Of a stretch of 64,000 nucleotides of DNA, positions 24,786 to 36,104 are shown in pieces (the stretch's first letter is position 1; each line of letters opens with the position of its first letter). The stretch is from Hydractinia symbiolongicarpus (taxonomy: Eukaryota > Cnidaria > Hydrozoa > Anthoathecata > Hydractiniidae), in the NCBI RefSeq assembly GCF_029227915.1, contig NC_079882.1, forward strand, positions 30,558,001 through 30,622,000. Direction: 5' to 3'. Both the position numbers and the translations under genes were made by a program. The notes below the pieces were generated by a model. That model did no database searches. It was not told where the DNA came from and worked only from the letters and a program-made list of their open reading frames with translations.

Positions 24786-26277
24786 CAATTAAGTCCCACA
24801 GTCAATCGTTTCACTGTTAAAAGCGATGCAACCTGGTAATATCAGAAACATAACGCTAAATACATGTTGGTACGAATATGTGACCCAGCTGTTGTAACTC
24901 AAACGCACTGATACCGTTAGAAAGTCAATGAAATATAGTTTTTGAAACTGTCTCCAATTCATCATCGCGCGCCAACGGCTAAGATTAGTCCCACAGTACA
25001 AAATGACTTATTTATCTAAATTTATTAATGAAGCGCTACCGCAGCGGCCAGTGTAACCGCTGAATTCCAGCAATCATGTCAAAATGCGAAGAATGTTATT
25101 ACTTGGAGTCCAATTGCCTCATTCATCACACTCATAATTTCAAAGTGCAAAATCAGTTCAATTAAGTCGCTCGGTCAATTGTTTCACTGTTAAAAGCCAT
25201 GCAACCTGGTAATATCTGAAACATATCGCTAAATACACGTTCGTACGAAAATGTGACGCAACCGTTGTGACTCAAACAAAATGATACCGTTAGAAAGTCA
25301 ATGAAATATAGTTTTTGAAACTATCTCCATTTCCTCAGCGCGCGCCAACGGTTAAGATTGTTTCCACAGTACAAAATGACTTATTTATCTACATTTTCTA
25401 ATAAAGCGCTCTCACAGCGCCCAGTGTAATCGTTGAGGACAAACAATTATGTCATATTAAGAAGAATGTGATTTCTTGGAGTCCAATTGTGTCATTTATC
25501 ACATTTATAAGTTCAAAGTCTAAAATCAGTGCAATTAAGTCCCACAGTCAATCGTTTCACTGTTAAAAGCGATGCAACCTGGTAATATCAGAAACATAAC
25601 GCTAAATACATGTTGGTACGAATATGTGACCCAGCTGTTGTAACTCAAACGCACTGATACCGTTAGAAAGTCAATGAAATATAGTTTTTGAAACTGTCTC
25701 CAATTCATCATCGCGCGCCAACGGCTAAGATTAGTCCCACAGTACAAAATGACTTATTTATCTAAATTTATTAATGAAGCGCTACCGCAGCGGCCAGTGT
25801 AACCGCTGAATTCCAGCAATCATGTCAAAATGCGAAGAATGTTATTACTTGGAGTCCAATTGCCTCATTCATCACACTCATAATTTCAAAGTGCAAAATC
25901 AGTTCAATTAAGTCGCTCGGTCAATTGTTTCACTGTTAAAAGCCATGCAACCTGGTAATATCTGAAACATATCGCTAAATACACGTTCGTACGAAAATGT
26001 GACGCAACCGTTGTGACTCAAACAAAATGATACCGTTAGAAAGTCAATGAAATATAGTTTTTGAAACTATCTCCATTTCCTCAGCGCGCGCCAACGGTTA
26101 AGATTGTTTCCACAGTACAAAATGACTTATTTATCTACATTTTCTAATAAAGCGCTCTCACAGCGCCCAGTGTAATCGTTGAGGACAAACAATTATGTCA
26201 TATTAAGAAGAATGTGATTTCTTGGAGTCCAATTGTGTCATTTATCACATTTATAAGTTCAAAGTCTAAAATCAGTG
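24786..26277 (+). repeat. Tandem duplication of a two-monomer (746-bp) unit
   Basis: 24786-25531 and 25532-26277 read the same wherever I compared them, including rare variants such as AATGCGAAGAATG with TTATTACTTGG and CTCAAACAAAATG. The match extends about 90 bp further and then ends at GTGACCCAG versus GTGACGCAG. Confidence 0.85.
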
Positions 26278-28945
26278 CAATTAAGTCCCACAGTCAATCG
26301 TTTCACTGTTAAAAGCGATGCAACCTGGTAATATCAGAAACATAACGCTAAATACATGTTGGTACGAATATGTGACGCAGCCGTTGAAACTCAAACGCAC
26401 TGATACCGTTAGAAAGTCAATGAAATAAAGTTTTTGAAACTGTCTTCATTTCCTTAGCGCACGATAACGGCTAAGATTTGTCCCACAATACAAAATGACT
26501 CATTTATCTAAATTTCTAAATGAAGCGCTACCGCAGAGCCCAGTGTTATCGCTGAATTCCAGCAATCATATCAAATTAAGGAAAATGCTATTTCTTGAAG
26601 TTCAATTGGCTCATTTATCACATTTTTAATGTCAAAGTCCAAAATAAGTTTAATTAAGTCCCACAGTCAATTGTTTCACTGTTAAAAGCGATGCAACCTG
26701 GTAATATCAGAAACATAAACCTAACTACATGTTGGTATGAATATGTGACGCAGCCGTTGTAACTCAAACGCACTGATACCGTTAGAAAGTCAATGAAATA
26801 TAGTTTTTGGAACTTTCTCCATTTCATCAGCTCGCGCCAACGTCTAAGATTGGTCCCACAGCACAAAATGACTTATTTATCTAAATTTCTGAATGAAGCG
26901 CTACCGCAGCGCCCAGTGTAATCGCTGAATTCCAGCAATCATATCAAATTAAGGAAAATGCTATTTCTTGCAGTCCAATTGGCTCATTTATCACATTTTT
27001 AATGTCAAAGTCCAAAATAAGTTTAATTAAGTCCCACAGTCAATCGTTTCACTGTTAAAAGCGATGCAACCTGGTAATATCAGAAACATAAACCTAAATA
27101 CATGTTGGTACGAATATATGACGCAGCCGTTGTAACTCAAACGCACTGATACCGTTAGAAAGTCAATGAAATAAAGTTTTTGAAACTGTCTCCATTTCCT
27201 CAGCGCACAATAACGGCTAAGATTTGTCCCACAATACAAAATGACTCATTTATCTAAATTTCTAAGTGAAGCGCTACCGCAGCGGCCAGTGTAACCGTTG
27301 AATTCCAGCAATCATGTCAAAATGTGAAGAATGTTATTTCTTGGAGTCCAATTGTCTCATTTCTCACATTCATAAGTTCAAAGTCCAAAATCAGTTCAAC
27401 TAAGTCCCTCGGTCAATTGTTTCACTGTTAAAAGCCATGCAACCTGGTAATATCTGAAACATATCACTAAATACACGTTGGTACGAATATGTGACGAAGC
27501 CGTTGTAACTCAAACGTACTGATACCGTTAGAAAGTCAATGAAATATAGTTGTTGAAACTGTCTCCATTTCCTCAGCGCGCTCCAACGGCTAAGATTGGT
27601 CTTACAGTACAAAATGACTTATTTATCTTCATTTTTAAATAAAGCGCTATCACAGCGCCCAGTGTAATCGTTGAGTTCAATCAATCATGTAAAATTAGGA
27701 AGAATGTTATTTCTGGGAGTCCAATTGGCTCATTTATCACATTCATAAGTTCAAAGTCCAAAATCAGTTCAACTAAGTCCCTCGGTCAATTGTTTCACAG
27801 TTAAAAGCCATGCAACCTGGTAATATCTGAAACACATCACTAAATACACGTTGGTACGAATATGTGACGAAGCCGTTGTAACTCAAACCTACTGATGCCG
27901 TTAGAAAGTCAATGAAATATAGTTGTTGAAACTCTCTCCATTTCCTCAGCGCGCGCCAACAGCTAAGATTGGTCCCACAGTACAAAATGACTTATTTATC
28001 TTCATTTTTAAATAAAGCGCTACCACAGCGCCCAGTGTAATCGTTGAGTTCAATCAATCATGTAAAATTAAGAAGAATGTTATTTCTTGCAGTCCAATTG
28101 GCTCATTTATCACATTTTTAATGTCAAAGTCCAAAATAAGTTTAATTAAGTTCCACAGTCAATCGTTTCACTGTTAAAAGCGATGCAACCTGGTAATATC
28201 AGAAACATAAACCTAAATACATGTTGGTACGAATATGTGACGCAGCCGTTGTAACTCAAACGCACTGATACCGTTAGAAAGTCAATGAAATATAGTTTTT
28301 GAAACTATCTCCATTTCCTCAGCGCGCGCCAACGGCTAAGATTGTTTCCACAGTACAAAATGACTTATTTATCTACATTTTCTAATAAAGCGCTCTCACA
28401 GCGCCCAGTGTAATCGTTGAGGACAAACAATTATGTCATAATAAGAAGAATGTTATTTCTTGGAGTCCAATTGTGTCATTTATCACATTTATAAGTGCAA
28501 AGTCCAAAATCAGTGCAATTAAGTCCCAAAGTCAATCGTTTCACTGTTAAAAGCGATGCAACCTGGTAATATCAGAAACATAACGCTAAATACATGTTGG
28601 TACGAATATGTGACGCAGCCGTTGAAGCTCAAACGCACTGATACCGTTAGAAAGTCAATGAAATAAAGTTTTTGAAACTGTCTCCATTTCCTTAGCGCAC
28701 GATAACGGCTAAGATTTGCCCCACAATACAAAATGACTCATTTATCTAAATTTCTAAATGAAGCGCTACCGCAGCGGCCAGTGTAACCGTTGAATTCCAA
28801 CAATCATGTCAAAATGTGAAGAATGTTATTTCTTGGAGTCCAATTGTCTCATTTCTCACATTCATAAGTTCAAAGTCCAAAATCAGTTCAACTAAGTCCC
28901 TCGGTCAATTGTTTCACTGTTAAAAGCCATGCAACCTGGTAATAT
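26240..28945 (+). repeat. Higher-order repeat copy 1 (3730-bp offset)
   Basis: About 2.7 kb that matches 29970-32675 nearly base for base at an offset of exactly 3730 bp, which is ten 373-bp monomers. Homology is lost upstream at GAGGACAAAC versus GAGTTCAATC and downstream at AATATCTGAAAC versus AATATCAGAAAC. Confidence 0.85.
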
Positions 28946-30010
28946 CTGAAACATATCACTAAATACACGTTGGTACGAATATGTGACGAAGCTGTTGTAA
29001 CTCAAACGTACTGATACCGTTAGAAAGTCAATGAAATATAGTTGTTGAAACTGTCTCCATTTCCTCAGCGCGCTCCAACGGCTAAGATTGGTCCCACAGT
29101 ACAAAATGACTTATTTATCTTCATTTTTAAATAAAGCGCTACCACAGCGCCCAGTGTAATGGTTGAGTTCAATCAATCATGTAAAATTAAGAAGAATGTT
29201 ATTTCTTGGAGTCCAATTGGCTCATTTATCACATTTATAAGTTCAAAGTCCAAAATCAGTGCAATTAAGTCCCACAGTCAATCGTTTCACTGTTAAAAGC
29301 GATGCAACCTGGTAATATCAGAAACATAACGCTAAATACATGTTGGTACGAATATGTGACGCAGCCGTTGAAGCTCAAACGCACTGATACTGTTAGAAAG
29401 TCAATGAAATAAAGTTTTTGAAACTGTCTCCATTTCCTTAGCGCACGATAACGGCTAAGATTTGCCCCACAATACAAAATGACTCATTTATCTAAATTTC
29501 TAAATGAAGCGCTACCGCAGCGGCCAGTGTAACCGTTGAATTCCAACAATCATGTCAAAATGTGAAGAATGTTATTTCTTGGAGTCCAATTGTCTCATTT
29601 CTCACATTCATAAGTTCAAAGTCCAAAATCAGTTCAACTAAGTCCCTCGGTCAATTGTTTCACTGTTAAAAGCCATGCAACCTGGTAATATCTGAAACAT
29701 ATCACTAAATACACGTTGGTACGAATATGTGACGAAGCTGTTGTAACTCAAACGTACTGATACCGTTAGAAAGTCAATGAAATATAGTTGTTGAAACTGT
29801 CTCCATTTCCTCAGCGCGCTCCAACGGCTAAGATTGGTCCCACAGTACAAAATGACTTATTTATCTTCATTTTTAAATAAAGCGCTACCACAGCGCCCAG
29901 TGTAATGGTTGAGTTCAATCAATCATGTAAAATTAAGAAGAATGTTATTTCTTGGAGTCCAATTGGCTCATTTATCACATTTATAAGTTCAAAGTCCAAA
30001 ATCAGTGCAA
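28519..30010 (+). repeat. Tandem duplication of a two-monomer (746-bp) unit
   Basis: 28519-29264 and 29265-30010 share rare variants, for example GCCGTTGAAGCTC, TTTGCCCCAC, GAATTCCAACAATC and GTAATGGTTGAG. This duplication lies between the two copies of the 3730-bp repeat. Confidence 0.83.
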
Positions 30011-32675
30011 TTAAGTCCCACAGTCAATCGTTTCACTGTTAAAAGCGATGCAACCTGGTAATATCAGAAACATAACGCTAAATACATGTTGGTACGAATA
30101 TGTGACGCAGCCGTTGAAACTCAAACGCACTGATACCGTTAGAAAGTCAATGAAATAAAGTTTTTGAAACTGTCTTCATTTCCTTAGCGCACGATAACGG
30201 CTAAGATTTGTCCCACAATACAAAATGACTCATTTATCTAAATTTCTAAATGAAGCGCTACCGCAGCGCCCAGTGTAATCGCTGAATTCCAGCAATCATA
30301 TCAAATTAAGGAAAATGCTATTTCTTGAAGTTCAATTGGCTCATTTATCACATTTTTAATGTCAAAGTCCAAAATAAGTTTAATTAAGTCCCACAGTCAA
30401 TTGTTTCACTGTTAAAAGCGATGCAACCTGGTAATATCAGAAACATAAACCTAACTACATGTTGGTATGAATATGTGACGCAGCCGTTGTAACTCAAACG
30501 CACTGATACCGTTAGAAAGTCAATGAAATATAGTTTTTGGAACTTTCTCCATTTCATCAGCTCGTGCCAACGTCTAAGATTGGTCCCACAGCACAAAATG
30601 ACTTATTTATCTAAATTTCTGAATGAAGCGCTACCGCAGCGCCCAGTGTAATCGCTGAATTCCAGCAATCATATCAAATTAAGGAAAATGCTATTTCTTG
30701 CAGTCCAATTGGCTCATTTATCACATTTTTAATGTCAAAGTCCAAAATAAGTTTAATTAAGTCCCACAGTCAATCGTTTCACTGTTAAAAGCGATGCAAC
30801 CTGGTAATATCAGAAACATAAACCTAAATACATGTTGGTACGAATATATGACGCAGCCGTTGTAACTCAAACGAACTGATACCGTTAGAAAGTCAATGAA
30901 ATAAAGTTTTTGAAACTGTCTCCATTTCCTCAGCGCACAATAACGGCTAAGATTTGTCCCACAATACAAAATGACTCATTTATCTAAATTTCTAAGTGAA
31001 GCGCTACCGCAGCGGCCAGTGTAACCGTTGAATTCCAGCAATCATGTCAAAATGTGAAGAATGTTATTTCTTGGAGTCCAATTGTCTCATTTCTCACATT
31101 CATAAGTTCAAAGTCCAAAATCAGTTCAACTAAGTCCCTCGGTCAATTGTTTCACTGTTAAAAGCCATGCAACCTGGTAATATCTAAAACATATCACTAA
31201 ATACACGTTGGTACGAATATGTGACGAAGCCGTTGTAACTCAAACGTACTGATACCGTTAGAAAGTCAATGAAATATAGTTGTTGAAACTGTCTCCATTT
31301 CCTCAGCGCGCTCCAACGGCTAAGATTGGTCTTACAGTACAAAATGACTTATTTATCTTCATTTTTAAATAAAGCGCTACCACAGCGCCCAGTGTAATCG
31401 TTGAGTTCAATCAATCATGTAAAATTAAGAAGAATGTTATTTCTTGGAGTCCAATTGGCTCATTTATCACATTCATAAGTTCAAAGTCCAAAATCAGTTC
31501 AACTAAGTCCCTCGGTCAATTGTTTCACAGTTAAAAGCCATGCAACCTGGTAATATCTGAAACACATCACTAAATACACGTTGGTACGAATATGTGACGA
31601 AGCCGTTGTAACTCAAACCTACTGATGCCGTTAGAAAGTCAATGAAATATAGTTGTTGAAACTCTCTCCATTTCCTCAGCGCGCGCCAACAGCTAAGATT
31701 GGTCCCACAGTACAAAATGACTTATTTATCTTCATTTTTAAATAAAGCGCTACCACAGCGCCCAGTGTAATCGTTGAGTTCAATCAATCATGTAAAATTA
31801 AGAAGAATGTTATTTCTTGCAGTCCAATTGGCTCATTTATCACATTTTTAATGTCAAATTCCAAAATAAGTTTAATTAAGTACCACAGTCAATCGTTTCA
31901 CTGTTAAAAGCGATGCAACCTGGTAATATCAGAAACATAAACCTAAATACATGTTGGTACGAATATGTGACGCAGCCGTTGTAACTCAAACGCACTGATA
32001 CCGTTAGAAAGTCAATGAAATATAGTTTTTGAAACTATCTCCATTTCCTCAGCGCGCGCCAACGGCTAAGATTGTTTCCACAGTACAAAATGACTTATTT
32101 ATCTACATTTTCTAATAAAGCGCTCTCACAGCGCCCAGTGTAATCGTTGAGGACAAACAATTATGTCATAATAAGAAGAATGTTATTTCTTGGAGTCCAA
32201 TTGTGTCATTTATCACATTTATAAGTGCAAAGTCCAAAATCAGTGCAATTAAGTCCCACAGTCAATCGTTTCACTGTTAAAAGCGATGCAACCTGGTAAT
32301 ATCAGAAACATAACGCTAAATACATGTTGGTACGAATATGTGACGCAGCCGTTGAAGCTCAAACGCACTGATACCGTTAGAAAGTCAATGAAATAAAGTT
32401 TTTGAAACTGTCTCCATTTCCTTAGCGCACGATAACGGCTAAGATTTGCCCCACAATACAAAATGACTCATTTATCTAAATTTCTAAATGAAGCGCTACC
32501 GCAGCGGCCAGTGTAACCGTTGAATTCCAACAATCATGTCAAAATGTGAAGAATGTTATTTCTTGGAGTCCAATTGTCTCATTTCTCACATTCATAAGTT
32601 CAAAGTCCAAAATCAGTTCAACTAAGTCCCTCGGTCAATTGTTTCACTGTTAAAAGCCATGCAACCTGGTAATAT
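29970..32675 (+). repeat. Higher-order repeat copy 2 (3730-bp offset)
   Basis: Second copy of 26240-28945. Shared diagnostic variants include GCGCACAATAACGG and GGTCTTACAG. Only scattered single-base differences are visible. Confidence 0.85.
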
Positions 32676-34066
32676 CAGAAACATATCACTAAATACACGT
32701 TGGTACGAATATGTGACGAAGCCGTTGTAACTCAAACGCACTGATACTGTTAGAAAGTCAATGAAATAAAGTTTTTGAAACTGTCTCCATTTCTTCAGCG
32801 CGCGCCAACGGCTAAGATTTGTCCCACGATACAAAAGGACTCATTTATCTAAATTTCTAAATGAAGCGCTACCGCAGCGACCAGTGTAACCGTTGAATTC
32901 CAGCAATCATGTCAAAATGTGAAGAATGTTATTTCTTGGAGTCCAATTGTCTCATTTATCACATTCATAAGTTCAAAGTCCATAATCAGTTCAACTAAGT
33001 CCCTCGGTCAATTGTTTCACAGTTAAAAGCCATGCAACCTGGTAATATCTGAAACACATCACTAAATACACGTTGGTACGAATATGTGACGAAGCCGTTG
33101 TAACTCAAACGTACTGATGCCGTTAGAAAGTCAATGAAATATAGTTGTTGAAACTGTCTCCATTTCCTCAGCGCGCGCCAACGGCTAAGATTGGTCCCAC
33201 AGTACAAAATGACTTATTTATCTTCATTTTTAAATAAAGCGCTACCACAGCGCCCAGTGTAATCGTTGAGTTCAATCAATCATGTAAAATTAAGAAGAAT
33301 GTTATTTCTTGGAGTCCAATTGGCTTATTTATCACATTTTTAATCTCAATGTCCAAAATCAGTTCAATTAAGTCCCACAGTCAATCGTTTCACTGTTAAA
33401 AGCGATGCAACCTGGTAATATCAGAAACATAAACCTAAATACATGTTGGTACGAATATATGACGCAGCCGTTGTAACTCAAACGAACTGATACCGTTAGA
33501 AAGTCAATGAAATAAAGTTTTTGAAACTGTCTCCATTTCCTCAGCGCACAATAACGGCTAAGATTTGTCCCACAATACAAAATGACTCATTTATCTAAAT
33601 TTCTAAATGAAGCGCTACCGCAGCGGCCAGTGTAACCGTTGAATTCCAGCAATCATGTCAAAATGTGAAGAATGTTATTTCTTGGAGTCCAATTGTCTCA
33701 TTTATCACATTCATAAGTTCAAAGTCCAAAATCAGTTCAACTAAGTCCCTCGGTCAATTGTTTCACTGTTAAAAGCCATGCAACCTGGTAATATCTGAAA
33801 CAAATCACTAAATACACGTTGGTACGAATATGTGACGCAGCCGTTGTAACTCAAACGTACTGATACCGTTAGAAAGTCAATGAAATATAGTTGTTAAAAC
33901 TGTCTCCATTTCCTCAGCGCGCGCCAACGGCTAAGATTGGTCCCACAGTACAAAATGACTTATTTATCTTCATTTTTAAATAAAGCGCTACCACAGCGCC
34001 CAGTGTAATCGTTGAGTTCAATCAATCTTGTATAATTAAGAAGAATGTTATTTCTTGGAGTCCAAT

Positions 34067-34118
34067 TCCCCGTTCCCTCTATACGGCTAATTCGCAATGC
34101 ATTATGGTAGTTGTATTC
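34067..34118 (+). repeat. Left terminal inverted repeat, second transposon
   Basis: 52 bp, from TCCCCGTTCC to GTTGTATTC, identical to the reverse complement of 37715-37766. The sequences diverge immediately inside (TACAG versus CGCG). Confidence 0.95.
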
Positions 34119-34327
34119 TACAGTTTTCCCTCCCAGAAGCGAGAGTTTGTAAATAAATAACAGCATTCTTTTTATTGTGGCGATAATAACAAAAAGCCGT
34201 TATTGTTTGTGATAATTTTCAAATCTCCTCAAGAAAATCATTATCTCCCTTATCCAAAACCCGTGTTATTGATGTAAACATTTAAATATTGTTAGTTAGT
34301 GAGGTTTTAGGAGTGAAAGAAGTCGAA
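34119..34327 (+). other. 5' leader region of the nuclease gene
   Basis: AT-rich sequence between the left TIR and the first in-frame ATG. It should hold the promoter of the plus-strand gene, but I see no firm TATA or initiator element. A short upstream ATG followed directly by TAA occurs at 34272. Confidence 0.4.
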
Positions 34328-36016
34328 ATGGAAGTAATAAATAAGGATACAGATTTAGATATAATTTTAAGCTCTACAGATCTTGGGCCTAGCTTTTCTC
34401 AAAGCTCTTGTGTGGTACCAAGACCTGTTTTTAAAGAATTAACAAATGCCGAGAGGGACGAAGAAGTGGAGGAAAGAACACACGAAGATATAAGTCAATG
34501 GTCAACTGATCTTGCAGCTATGCCTTCGATCACCCAGGAGAAAATTCACCAATATTTAGTTCTTGGAAATAGCTGTGATAGCAAGCCGAAGGGTGCTACA
34601 AAGCATAAAATTCTTGGATACCAACTATTCAAGGAGAGCTACGTGAAGAAAGTGAGAGTTAAAAGTAATGTTATGGCTGAAAAATTAACTTTTCTTGTGA
34701 AATGTTTTGTAGCTGCTTCCATGAAAAGAGAAAAATATTCTGTTTATGTCCACCTGTGTCAAAGAAGTGGTGATATTTTGTATGCGAAATGTTTATGTAA
34801 AGCTGGAGCAGGAGGATGCTGTAAGCATGTCGCAGCAGTTCTATTTCAATTGGTTGAATACAAACAGTTGGACTTAAAAATTGTCCCTGATGACAAGACA
34901 TGCACAGATTTGTTACAAAAATGGCATGTACCTGGAGAAAGTGCAAATTCTGCACCAATAAAATTTTCTGCAATGGCATTCGAGAAAGCAGACCTTACGA
35001 AAGACACAAATGAAAGTCGCAAAAGACCGTTGGTCACAGGAAATAGAAAATTTTGTTCTACACCACTGTTTGCACATGAGCCCTCAACCGAAAAAGTCAA
35101 AAAATTAGCGACAGACTTATTTGAAATAGGGCAAGGAACTTCAATGGCATATTTATTACAAGGAAATGACTATAAACCATCATCATTTTATGACACATCT
35201 ATAAAAGAATTTAATTTTGAACAGACAAACAGTGAAACAGTTGAATTACGTCCGACAGTTAATTTATTTTTGCAGGCTCTTGACTTTGAACCAGAAATAG
35301 CAGAGTTATCAGATGAGCAAAAGTCATTTGTAAACAATTTCATTCATGTCAATGCCGAACAAGTTCGAGACATAGAAAAATCCACATGTAGTCAGTATAA
35401 ATGTGATATGTGGTACACAGAAAGAAAGAAACGCATAACATCATCCAATTTTGGATCTATTATAAATAGAAGAAAAAATATACATCCAAAAAGCATATTA
35501 CAAAAATGTCTAAATAAAAATAAAAACTTTACATCAGAGGCCTGCAAATGGGGCTTAGAAAATGAAGTTAATGCTCTAAACTGGTATCAAACCGAGAAAA
35601 ATATTGAAGTCGAAAAATGTGGTTTCGTTATTAATCCAAAATGGCCGTGGTTAGGTGCAAGTCCTGATGGCGCAACAACTTTGAATGGGAATGCTCGATT
35701 GATTGAGGTGAAGTGCCCATATTCAAAAAAGGATTGCTCTATTTCTGACGCATGCAAAGATAAAAATTTTTTTTTACAAATATCGAATGGCAAGCCAAAA
35801 CTCAAAGAAAGACATAATTATTTTCACCAATGTCAAGGTGTGATGGCAGTAACACAAGTCAATGAAATTGATTTTATTGTTTATACAAAAGTTGACCGAC
35901 ATGTGGAAACAATAGTTTTTCAAAAGGAAAAATGGAACAGAATTACTTTGCCTGAGCTAACACACTTTTATTTCACTTTCATGCACAGCAACATTACAGA
36001 ACAACAGTGTGAGTAA
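34328..36016 (+). CDS. SWIM zinc finger plus YqaJ-like nuclease protein of the transposon
   Basis: 562 residues from the first in-frame ATG, in a single exon. The frame is open for 13 codons upstream but without an ATG. Residues 155-167 carry a SWIM finger (CLC, seven residues, CKH), a metal-binding fold used for DNA or protein contact. Residues about 369-505 look like the YqaJ/lambda-exonuclease core: RITSSNFG (from 369), WGLENE (408-413), GASPDG (443-448, with Asp447), IEVKCP (459-464, with Glu460 and Lys462) and YFHQCQ (498-503). Acidic residues and the Glu-x-Lys pair of this type bind the metal for DNA strand cleavage in the family. The N-terminal 60 residues are acidic and probably disordered. 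The gene ends 88 bp before the end of the convergent transposase gene. Such proteins accompany ISL2EU-type transposases; their role in transposition is not established, and end processing or repair is only a guess. No frame break is visible. Confidence 0.85.
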   Translation: MEVINKDTDLDIILSSTDLGPSFSQSSCVVPRPVFKELTNAERDEEVEERTHEDISQWSTDLAAMPSITQEKIHQYLVLGNSCDSKPKGATKHKILGYQLFKESYVKKVRVKSNVMAEKLTFLVKCFVAASMKREKYSVYVHLCQRSGDILYAKCLCKAGAGGCCKHVAAVLFQLVEYKQLDLKIVPDDKTCTDLLQKWHVPGESANSAPIKFSAMAFEKADLTKDTNESRKRPLVTGNRKFCSTPLFAHEPSTEKVKKLATDLFEIGQGTSMAYLLQGNDYKPSSFYDTSIKEFNFEQTNSETVELRPTVNLFLQALDFEPEIAELSDEQKSFVNNFIHVNAEQVRDIEKSTCSQYKCDMWYTERKKRITSSNFGSIINRRKNIHPKSILQKCLNKNKNFTSEACKWGLENEVNALNWYQTEKNIEVEKCGFVINPKWPWLGASPDGATTLNGNARLIEVKCPYSKKDCSISDACKDKNFFLQISNGKPKLKERHNYFHQCQGVMAVTQVNEIDFIVYTKVDRHVETIVFQKEKWNRITLPELTHFYFTFMHSNITEQQCE

Positions 36017-36021
36017 ATAAA
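36016..36021 (+). promoter_or_regulatory. Polyadenylation signal AATAAA for the nuclease gene
   Basis: AATAAA directly overlaps the stop codon, and a T-rich stretch follows (TTGTTTCC, TTGTTTTGTCTTT). The short 3' end suits the tight convergent arrangement. Confidence 0.5.
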
Positions 36022-36067
36022 ATTGTTTCCTCACAATATTGTTTTGTCTTTATATTTCATGATCTAG

Positions 36068-36083
36068 TATATATATATATATA
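36068..36083. repeat. (TA)8 microsatellite between the two convergent genes
   Basis: Sixteen bases of alternating TA in the 88-bp gap between the two stop codons. It is likely variable between copies of the element. Confidence 0.9.
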
Positions 36084-36104
36084 GTGTACGAAAGTTTATA
36101 ATTT

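Larger units (their letters stand above)
20300..34066 (+). repeat. Satellite array, middle block (373-bp monomers, nested duplications)
   Basis: Regular 373-bp monomers, many with GCGCGCCAACGG in the GC-rich patch. Minus-strand frames of 70 codons repeat at multiples of 373 bp; because 373 is not a multiple of 3, each copy shifts frame and no long protein can form. The block contains the 746- and 3730-bp duplications listed separately. It ends at the AATT into which the second transposon inserted. Confidence 0.95.

Noticed and set aside
16216-33580. Family of 70-codon minus-strand frames, some 30 similar copies, beginning with MYCGTNLSRWRAL-like residues
   Set aside because: They coincide with the satellite monomer and recur at multiples of 373 bp. 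They vary exactly as the DNA repeat does and have no domain, signal peptide or codon-level conservation. Similar 66- to 77-codon frames in the left and right blocks are the same effect.
34289-34327. 13-codon extension of the nuclease frame upstream of its ATG
   Set aside because: It begins at TTG, not a usual eukaryotic start, and adds no recognisable feature.
34671-35805. Minus-strand frames of 72-102 codons within the nuclease gene
   Set aside because: They lie opposite a long, domain-bearing plus-strand frame and have no recognisable content.
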